A DNA stretch of 64,000 nt from the NCBI GenBank assembly GCA_024663395.1, contig JANFAH010000023.1, forward strand, positions 982,657 to 1,046,656. The letters run 5' to 3'. A model generated the notes under the pieces. That model was not told the DNA's origin and made no database searches. It worked only from the letters and a program-made list of their open reading frames with translations. This DNA comes from Pisolithus tinctorius (Eukaryota > Basidiomycota > Agaricomycetes > Boletales > Pisolithaceae). Shown here one piece after another: positions 56,332 to 64,000 of this stretch. Made by a program: the position numbers and the translations under genes. Positions within the stretch are counted from its first letter, which is position 1, and each line of letters opens with the position of its first letter.

Positions 56332-58162
56332 TGTGAGTCAAAGTGTGGAAAGGTGGTGAAAACCAAACAAATCCAACACCAAAGACAAATATGAGCAAGT
56401 GGTGGTTTGCCTCCACAGAACCTGGAGTGCAGAAGAAAATCTAATGTGGGGGGGGGAGTTCAATGGCAGGTGCTCCTGGTGCAAGTTGTCGATGAGTTAT
56501 GCAGGAGAAGATGAGTGAGTGATGACTGGATGAGGGATGCTGAACAGAGTGAAGGTGTTCAGCTGAAAGGACTTAACATGCTCCTGGCACAAGTTGATGA
56601 CAAGTTACACAGGAGTGGAGGGATGACTAAGCAAGACTGCTGACTAAGAGGGGATAAAGCTTCAGATAAGGAATGGAGGTAGATAGACCCCTTCATAGAG
56701 CCTCAACTACCAATGATATGAAATGGGACAGTTAGACTCTTCCAAATAAGCCTCAACTGTTGATGACAAGATATGCACTGAACTGACTGCTGAGTGACTT
56801 CTTGATTCACTTGGGGTGTAGCTAAGTACATGGGGGTTTATATACTGTGGGGGGAGGACAGCTCATGACAAACAAGGCACAAATGCTTGGTAAGTAATGA
56901 GTAAGGACTGAGTAATCATGATGAGTAAGTGAGAAATGAAAAGTAAGCAAGCAGAGAGGATTGGTAAGTATTGGCAATAAACGAGTCAAGGATAGTCAAA
57001 ACATCACAGAATGAGTCAAATAGAATCAGAAACTGAGTAAGTGCACTGATATCACATTAGGGGGTGGTGATGCAAGTCAGATCTTGGCAGAGACATCTCT
57101 AGATCCAAAGATGGCATGACAGATGGGCAGTGTTTCCAGATAGGGAAGTATTAATTCCAGAATTGAAGGGCATGAGTCAGGCATCAAAGAGGCTAGGGCA
57201 TTGGGGGTCTGTGGGGAAACAGGAGCATATGTGATCGTGTCTCCCACCCTTTCATCCTCCCAGCAAAGTTAACAAAAACTTCATGAACAGGATGAACAGG
57301 GCTCTGATGGAGGAGGAGAAGGGGGGATGTCTTCTGCTGGATCTTGCAGTAAGAAGGCAAGATGCACATCATACTTGTCATGAATGTGATCAGGGAGGCT
57401 GGAGAACAGTAGATTATGCTGCAGCTGTTGCAATGCAGGAAGAATGATGGACAGATTGGAATAAAGATGGTGCAGGGAGCAGGGAGGAATGATCCATATG
57501 CTTCATCAAGAGGGGAGACCGAAACCACATAAGACCTTTCTAACCAAATGACAGACCTGAGATGACCAAAGAACATCCTTCTGGAAGTCATACTGACAAG
57601 GAGAACACACCAACCAAGCTGCATGGGATGAGATGGGGCTGACAATGATGGGATGAACCAGGGGGCTTCAGGATGGAAGCTGGTGGGAATGCCTGGCAGA
57701 TATATGTAGCCACTGTCTCTGGCAAATGAGACAAGTGAGATGATTGATGAAGAGGTGGCCATGATTGATGGACTTAGTGAAATGAGCATCTGATGTATGG
57801 AGTGCTGTAGAAATGCATAGGGTGTGAGGATCCTCTCCAGATTTGGAAGGCAGAATCACATGGCAGAGCACTTTAAGCAAGTGTGAGAATGGAGTCAATA
57901 TCTTTGGAAATGGTGGAGATATGATGAAAACCGAATGCCGTACACAGGCACTAAAAACTTTTAATGCACACTCAACTCTTCCTCTTTTCTCTTTAGCACT
58001 GATGACTCATTCTTGTGTGAAGGATGACTGCTCACATCTGGCAGTCTTTCTATGCATGAGGCCTTTAGTCTTCATCTGCATGCATGGGCATTGCACACAA
58101 CTCATCAACAAGTTAGGCAGAGTCAGCTATAACCATGTCCACAACACCTTTGGTGTGTGACA
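56332..58162 (-). mobile_element. 1.8 kb-family solo LTR (1,831 bp), TSD CCAG
   Basis: On plus it begins TGTGAGTCAAAG and ends GTGTGTGACA. The flanks are CCAG at 56328-56331 and at 58163-58166. It aligns along its whole length with 3611-5424, including the TATATA block (about 56838) and the AATTGAAGGGCATGAGTCAG segment (57160). The antisense ORF at 57193-57789 matches ORFs in the other copies but lies inside the LTR. Confidence 0.88.
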
Positions 58163-58445
58163 CCAGCTGAAGGTATGTTCAATGAAAATGTATACATGTC
58201 CCAATCTGTGACAAGGCCTTCAAGGTCAATGAGGATGACATTATTGACCATGGTAATGGCAGGAGCAGGAGCAAAAGCTAAATTAGTTGGTGTCAGCAGC
58301 ATTTGTTCTCAGTTGCAGTTAATAAGGTAAGGTCATAGTCAAGAGCCTAGAGCCTAATTAGCAAAGGGATGGGAATTTTACCTTAGCCAAATTTCTGCCT
58401 CTTCTGCCACCTTCCCACCATTAAGTTATCATATACCTGCTCACC
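58163..58445. other. Spacer upstream of companion gene B
   Basis: I see no supported coding sequence. It may hold the promoter or first exon of the gene that follows. Confidence 0.35.
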
Positions 58446-60240
58446 ATGAGCAAGTCTCACTTCAATTTCAGCAGTAGCTCTTCATTATTGTCTCCAATGA
58501 CAAGTTCTTTACTCTCTCCAGCTGCTGATCATGTTGAAGACCCATCAATCTTGTCTCCTTTGCAGAACACCAGTCTGGGTCTCCTATCTGGCACACAGCA
58601 ATCCTTTGCATCATACCTGCCCCAGAACTTGATGAATCAAGTAAATGTAAGTGGAATGGGTAGTTTTGGAGGGGTTAACATTGTCTAGGGCACATATATG
58701 CAGGACTCCCAAGTCATTTACCTGCAGGACCACTGCAAGACACTTGAGCAGCATTTGGTCAAAGTAACATCTGAATACAACACAGTTAGGCAAGTCTTTT
58801 CATTTTCTGTATGAACATGGATTGTTTACTGATTTTCCTATAGAAATCTCTTTGACCAGCTCATGAATGCACTTAAATCCATGTCATGCAGTCCCAGGCT
58901 CCTTGATGCCAGCATGCCCTTACCAACCCTTACCATGACTGATGAGAAGGCTCCAACACATGAATTGCACCCTAATGTGCAGTTCTGGACCAAGAAGGAC
59001 TTCAACAACTGGCTCAAGTCTGCTGAGGCCAAGGGTAGCAATTGGCATATATGCATACCTCAAAGACACAAATGGCAATGTCCCCTCATTGGAAACACTA
59101 GCCAATATGCAGAAGACTTTATGTGGGGCATGGCAAGAGCTCAGCCAGTGCAACACAACCCTGGAAACCTGGGGCAAAGCCAGTATGAGTGCTCAGCAGT
59201 TCATATGCTTGATCATGGAGACAGCATTCCCACTCTTCAAGTTTGCTGAAAATGGATGGAAGCTAGAGTATATTTGTACAAGGGGATACCTGGTGTGGAG
59301 TAAGCACTACCTGGATGATGATGGAAAGCTGAAGAGGGCAATGCACAACACTATGAAAGAAGAAGCCCTTGATGATGCAGACAAAGACCTCCAAGACCAC
59401 AAACCCAGCAAGAAACAGTGATATCAAACAGAATTGGAAGCACTGCACAATAAGAAAGCAAAAGGTGAGCACATCGTATTGCATACTCTACTGATTTATT
59501 GAGCCATGGCAGTGGACAACATGGCAGCAGCTGAGCCTCCTGAGGTCACTACTCTCAGGAATGGACAACCTGAGACAAGACCTGCAGAAATCCCAGCAAC
59601 ACAATCAAACCCACCCAAGTTTTTTACTGCCCCAGACAACAAGGAAAATATACCAGTCATCAATCACACAAATATCACTCAGCCTCCAGTATCATATGAT
59701 CCAATGTAAGTTTCTATTTGACTATCTGAGTCTTCACTAACTCACATCACTCGGGAAGGAGCTTACTTGCTGTGGCTGCCTCAAAAGTCAAGACTTTACC
59801 TGTGCTGCCTATTCCAGACTCTCCTGTCAAGTGTGAGTCAGTACCACCATGTGTCTCTCAAATGGAGGATGCTTCCAAGAAAAAGTTTCAGCCCTCAGGT
59901 ACCAAGAACAGATGGTAAGCACAAATGCAGTATAGATTTACTTGCTAACATAGTCATTAGCAACCTCTGCATCTTGCGATGGCTGAAGCATGTCAACCCA
60001 AACAGCAAAAAAGAACAGTTCTGCTTCTACTATGACAAGACATTGACTGCAACTCAACATGAGGTATGTCTCATTTGGTTTGTTCATGAATTGCTCACAA
60101 GACAGCAAAAACCAGGAGTACAACAAGGAAGCCAAACAGCTTGTAAGTGACAGGCCAGCAAGAAACCATGCTAACACATTATCAGGTCCAAGACAATGCC
60201 TGGGTTAAGGCTGTTATCGAGAATGGCAACCTTCACTAGA
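58446..60240 (+). pseudogene. Unknown companion protein of basidiomycete transposons, type B
   Basis: The frame opens at ATG 58446 (MSKSHFNFSSSSSLLS), Ser-rich, followed by exons with QVIYLQDHCKTLEQHLVKV (coiled-coil-like), NLFDQLMNALKSMS and VQFWTKKDFNNWLKSAEAKG. After a frame change come IYAYLKDTNGNVPSLETLAN, LETWGKASMSAQQFICLIME and FAENGWKLEYICTRGYLVWS. A second part from 59506 has KVKTLPVLPIPDSPVKCE and, near 59960, an NLCILRWLKHVNPNSKKEQF segment. This arrangement is common in basidiomycete genomes as unnamed proteins near transposases; I know no function. Frame changes and stops indicate decay. It may belong to the same composite element as companion A and Tnp2, or to another element. 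Confidence 0.55.
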
Positions 60241-61207
60241 TAACAATCCATTTTGCTCAAACGGAAGTCCATCCACAATATTTTTTCATGCCATCTGCCT
60301 GCATTATCCACTCACATCATCCACTCACATCATATTTGCATTGTACTTGCATTGCACTTGCATCACATGGCAGGGTTTTCCATCATTTGCATTGCCTGCC
60401 ACACTGTCTGCATCATCATCATTGTGTATTTATTACCCCCCAGGAAAATTTCCTGTACTATGTAGAGTGCTACCATGTAATAAATTGTCATTTTGAAGCA
60501 TATTAATGCAGTGTGTGTGGGTAATAAATAAATGTGCATATATATGAGCAGATATGACTTTGTAATACAAGGGCATATGTTGTCACACACAAGCATATGG
60601 CATAAACATGGTAAGGGGAGACCAAGATATGCCCTGATATGTGCCCATGTGAGGATGCACAAAAAAGTCATCTAGGGTGCTATGGAGTTGTGCCCCTGCA
60701 TATTGTATTAGTCTCATTTTACTACGGAATTCCAACCTGGTATGACTACATCTTACTTCCCTCGTTTGGGCATATCCCGTCAGCTAGGGTCACACGGCGT
60801 GATAACCAGTTTTCACTGGGGCTCAGCAGTGGGACGCCATCTTCCTATGTCCTCATCACCTTTCCATGATCACTCCAACGATACTCCTTTGACTGATAAT
60901 ACTCTCTGCTTTCCGAACCAAAGCAGTAGAGTAACGCAGTTTGACTGGGAGACAGTAGTTCCGGCTACCTTGCTAATTCTGGGTATGTACGAGTGTTACT
61001 CAGACTACTCTTGCTGAAGTGTTACAGGTCTCGTAGCACATCCCGCTCCAACGTTCAGTTTCTTTCATATTGGAAAACTCCGTATCCTTTGTGCTGGTTC
61101 ACTGCGAAGACGTATAGGACGGGCTCGTCCAATGCAATAAACGCTGAGTTCATCTCCATTTCCGGAATTTTATCTTGTCGGTGGACCTATCGACATCTTC
61201 TCCCAAC
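60241..61207. other. Boundary of the transposon nest and upstream region of the next gene
   Basis: The stretch 60250-60700 is rich in CATCA/CATTG short repeats and AT. From about 60.72 kb CG dinucleotides reappear, so the edge of the repeat nest is probably near 60.7 kb. No terminal inverted repeat was identified. Confidence 0.4.
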
Positions 61208-61789
61208 ATGACCGTGGATACCGAAAACCCATTATCCCCTCCTCTCACTTTACACCTTCACACTAGGTCTCCGAGTCTTTCATGTGCCACCTCGCCCACA
61301 TACGCACTCAAAGGAGGGGAAGGGTTCAACGTCTTGTCGACACCGAGGAAAGCGACGATAATCATTGGGGAGTTTGAGTGGTACCGACGGTTCGATCTGT
61401 GGCGCGGGATCTGCATCCGGAGCAATGCAGGGAGTAAATGCGAGATCAGGAAGGCAAATGATGTTGGCCGGGAAGCTGAGAATATGCAGGAGAGTTCGGA
61501 CGTTTTGTCAAGTAATTGTTTCGTTTCGCTCACTCCATTGATGGCAGGCATGACGCTCATCACTTCAAACCCTCCTCCCCCTTATACTTTAATTAATGCA
61601 CCGAACAAGGGAGAACCTAGTGTAGAGGATTTGCTCGTGTCTTCTGGTTTTCTCGAGGATATGCGTGCATGGGAGGCTGGTATGAGGCTGGGGAAAACGG
61701 TGAAGCGTATCCTGACTGCTGGTCCTCCGCATCCTGCTTCTGGAGCGGAGAAAGCAGACTATGAGATTCTGGTCTCCGGGAAACAATGA
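61208..61789 (+). CDS. Hypothetical protein
   Basis: This is a single open frame of 193 residues from ATG 61208 (MTVDTENPLSPPLTLHLHTR) to TGA 61787-61789. It contains IIIGEFEWYRRFDLWRGICI, MAGMTLITSNPPPPYTLINA and a C-terminal helical part (LEDMRAWEAGMRLGKTVKRI). There is no signal peptide, and one moderately hydrophobic stretch. Codon use and CG content are like those of the intact genes. I do not recognise the family. It could be a real small gene; no intron is needed. Confidence 0.5.
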   Translation: MTVDTENPLSPPLTLHLHTRSPSLSCATSPTYALKGGEGFNVLSTPRKATIIIGEFEWYRRFDLWRGICIRSNAGSKCEIRKANDVGREAENMQESSDVLSSNCFVSLTPLMAGMTLITSNPPPPYTLINAPNKGEPSVEDLLVSSGFLEDMRAWEAGMRLGKTVKRILTAGPPHPASGAEKADYEILVSGKQ

Positions 61790-62734
61790 TCGAGGTAAAA
61801 AGTATGTCGTCACTCTATCATCCATCGGCTTTTCTGATGACAATCATCGTAATGCCTGCTTAAATGTAGTGGCTCATATTGCTGTTTCAATTAGTGTGTT
61901 GTTTGAGCCCAGGGCTCCGGCGTGGTAAACAAGGTGTCTACCAGCGGCGACGGCCCTGTTCTAGTTCCATCACTCTCCCCGTATATATTATGTACGGGCA
62001 TTTCTCCCATGCTGTCCACAAATTTGACCTTGTCTTGTCAGCCCTGTATCCACCCGCACACAGACCTGTCATGGTCACGACGATCCAATACACCCAACTG
62101 GGACCGTCACAAGACGATGTGGTGGGAGGCGCACACTGCGTGACGAGCCCGCTAGAGGCGCAGATCCCCTTCTGAGTGGCTTACACCACCCCAATCTCTC
62201 AGGAGATAACTATCATGTTGCGTCTGCCGCCTTTCTGAAGGGTCACTGCACATCCCCGCTGTACACTACGGTTTCAACGAAGTTCCCCAATTTGACCCCT
62301 TGCATTTACCACACTCGCAAGCACTCTTTCCAGCATTAGGCGGTCTTGTGCCCAATTCCCATTCGCAATGATATACTGCGCGCCATCCAGGACATGGACA
62401 TGCCCAAAATAGTCAGTGTATTCAAGATGCTGGGAAACGTTGCTGTTACTGCTGATGCTGCAGGCGAGAACCCCTCGTTTTGTTCCTCCATGCCCAGTGA
62501 CACTGATGCCCCATGTCAATTAGCACTGGTAGCCGATGTATTGTCCACCTCAAGGGCTAACCGAAGTACTGCCCCGAAGTCAACCAAACCGTCACATAAA
62601 CCTGTGTCGGATGTGAATCTTCCAGGCCCGCGCCTTCCACCCTGGAACACGCGCATGTCCTTGCGAATAAATGAGCTGAGCCCGTAAAAACTGAAGGGTG
62701 AGTGTGTTGTTAATCATGAGCGAAGGACTTGTTT
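61790..62734. other. Unassigned, several short ORFs
   Basis: The plus ORF 62346-62687 and minus ORF 62274-62519 overlap, and neither has a recognisable domain. The minus frame (VTGHGGTKRGVLACSISSNS) is the more protein-like. It could be the N-terminal part of the broken Myb gene or another remnant. Confidence 0.3.
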
Positions 62735-63290
62735 GCAAGAAGTTCTTGGCAGTCGAAAGAGAAGCAGCCGAAAACAGCCATTAAGCTGTCCAAGGCCGTG
62801 AGTTGTTGAAACACTTTCAGGTGCTAATAACCTTGACTGATACCCTTCGCCCAACTTTACCTCTAGGGTCAGGGACTCACTGACAATCAGATACTGCAAA
62901 CCATCGTCCAATGGAAAGAGAAGGGTAGCCAACACGTTTCGGTTGGAGACCAGTACGTCAAGTATTCATATATCCCCAACGCATCTAACCATACTCTCTG
63001 CAGTAGTAGCCATGCCCTAGTATGTCTATCATTGTGTTTGAAGCGCCTTCCAGCCCGAAAAGCGACAGGGAAAATGGACCCCAGAAGAGGTTAACCTACC
63101 GAAACAGTCTGTTCTCGCCTGAGTTTAGTAAACGTAGACTCAACTGATTGCTTCACCGCATAGAGTCACCGTAGACCTTGGCCAGGAATGGGAAAAGGTC
63201 AGCGAGCGTGCTGGTCGTATGTCCTTTGATTGCGGGTACCATGACCAGAACCATGTTGCGAAATGTGAGCTACTCCCGATCACAGTATAT
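62735..63290 (+). pseudogene. Reb1-like Myb/SANT DNA-binding protein fragment
   Basis: The plus-strand pieces are FLAVEREAAEN (about 62743) followed, after one extra base, by AIKLSKA. Then come LTDNQILQTIVQWKEKGSQH (62877), ATGKWTPEE (63066) and, after an intron-like gap (about 63100-63164), VTVDLGQEWEKVSERAGRMS and FDCGYHDQNHVAK. This order resembles the SANT repeats of the Reb1/Dmp1 group of fungal transcription and termination factors. Arg-Asp-Arg of the recognition helix is changed to Gly-Tyr-His. The single-base insertion and the lack of a following repeat suggest a fragment. The identification rests on pattern memory and needs a profile search. Confidence 0.5.
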
Positions 63291-63475
63291 AAGCCGAGGG
63301 TCGATGCACCCTCAATGTTCAATCACGTAGACACCACTCAGTAGACACAAACGCTTGTAAACACATTCATCGGATAGCTATAATATACAGGTATATACAA
63401 CGCTCAGAACTCGGGACGTTGTTGTCATCCTCTGCATCAGAGTAGTTTACATCCTCACTGCTGTCCTCCGAGCGC
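63291..63475. other. Intergenic or 3' region of the last gene
   Basis: A TATATAAGCC box lies at about 63286-63295. One minus-strand frame continues acidic sequence (RSEDSSEDVNYSDAEDDN) past the stop at 63476, so the last gene may have been longer. Confidence 0.35.
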
Positions 63476-64000
63476 TCACGTCTGTCTGGGAGGAATCCAA
63501 GTCACGCTTTCATCCTCGATGTCATCGCCATCATTAAGACCTTCATCCCCCTCGCTGCCTATGTCTTCATCAGTGGGACTTTCTTGGTCGGAATGGTCGC
63601 TGGCATCGGTGAGATCCAGGTCCGAGTCTGAGGACGTTTTGGGTACCAATTCAGGTAGGGAATACTGAGCATCATGCCCGATGCCGATACCAGAAAAGCG
63701 AGCAAACATATCGCGATCTGCAAAGCTATAAGAATAATGTTTCAGTGAAGCGAAGTAGTAGTCCCTCAGAAAAGCTCACATATTGACGTAGTACGCTTCC
63801 CAGTCATCAACCTCATTGGCAGGACGGCCCATCGAAGGTCCACGTCGAAGGAGTGAATCGGTGTGCCCGTTAACGAATGCAGGAATAAGATGGCAAGCGC
63901 GGATTACGAGGGAAGGGTCAAGAAAACCAAAGGCGCCAGGCGAATCTGGGACAAACCCAATCTTCGGGAGACGTCCCTTCTGAAGGCCCCATTGGTAGCT
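63476..64000 (-). CDS. Conserved basidiomycete protein of unknown function, 3' end (partial)
   Basis: The exon from the window edge to about 63780 encodes LPKIGFVPDSPGAFGFLDPS, LVIRACHLIPAFVNGHTDSL and ANEVDDWEAYYVNI. A GT-AG intron (minus strand GTGAGCTTTT to TTATAG, about 63726-63779) is followed by FADRDMFARFSGIGIGHDAQ and a long acidic tail (SDSDLDLTDASDHSDQESPT). The combination of a RACHLIPAF core, YYVN and RDMF is shared with many unnamed basidiomycete proteins, often in repeat-rich regions. The Plavaka C-terminal module (YVNHFADHHMF) has a similar arrangement, so a common origin is possible. The frame is open in the part seen; the stop at 63476 may be premature. Confidence 0.6.

Noticed and set aside
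1..64000. tRNA or rRNA genes
   Set aside because: No cloverleaf with A and B boxes and no rRNA-like conserved stretch was noticed. A tRNA scan would settle it.

Overview
The window reads as a chromosome segment of a filamentous basidiomycete (Agaricomycetes, possibly Boletales; the order is inference). The signs are: genes dense in 45-80 bp GT-AG introns, an F-box gene, Plavaka and Tnp2 (CACTA-type) transposases and their usual unknown companion proteins, and Ty3/gypsy and Ty1/copia elements. No rRNA, tRNA or CRISPR array was seen.

Layout. 1-10.2 kb is a stack of nested retroelements: a minus-strand gypsy gag cut by two LTRs, one of which carries a third; its 1.8 kb 5' LTR; a small TA-flanked inverted-repeat element; a Harbinger-like transposase remnant; and a copia RT/RNase H cut by a 975 bp solo LTR. 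11-18.8 kb is a tandem duplication of a unit of about 4 kb, each holding an intact-looking aquaglyceroporin gene. 20.4-26.3 kb holds a head-to-head pair of intact housekeeping genes, homoserine O-acetyltransferase (MET2) and the kinetochore scaffold KNL1/Spc7, flanked by direct copies of an unidentified segment of about 1 kb. 28.6-35.7 kb is a graveyard of intron-bearing fragments of housekeeping genes: mitochondrial Hsp70, Hsp60 twice, plasma-membrane H+-ATPase, and CWC22 in two opposed pieces. Two inverted arms flank the last three. 35.9-36.7 kb holds an F-box gene with one frameshift.

37.4-60.3 kb is a DNA-transposon nest. A Plavaka transposase (minus) is split by a complete 8,148 bp Ty3/gypsy chromovirus with a perfect CTGTG duplication. 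Beside it lie an unknown companion gene, a Tnp2 transposase gene with a run of mini-exons, another 1.8 kb solo LTR, and a second unknown companion gene. 60.7-64 kb returns to ordinary sequence: one hypothetical gene, a broken Reb1-like Myb fragment, and the 3' end of a conserved basidiomycete gene running off the window.

Two patterns tie the window together. The older repeats look strongly depleted in CpG and have lost arginine codons (CGN to TGN or CAN), as expected from methylation-driven or RIP-like decay, while the single-copy genes and the youngest LTRs keep CpG. The insertions can also be ordered precisely, because target-site duplications and host reading frames survive on both sides. 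Intact genes, by reading frame and splice sites, are the two aquaglyceroporins, MET2, KNL1 and possibly the small hypothetical gene at 61.2 kb.
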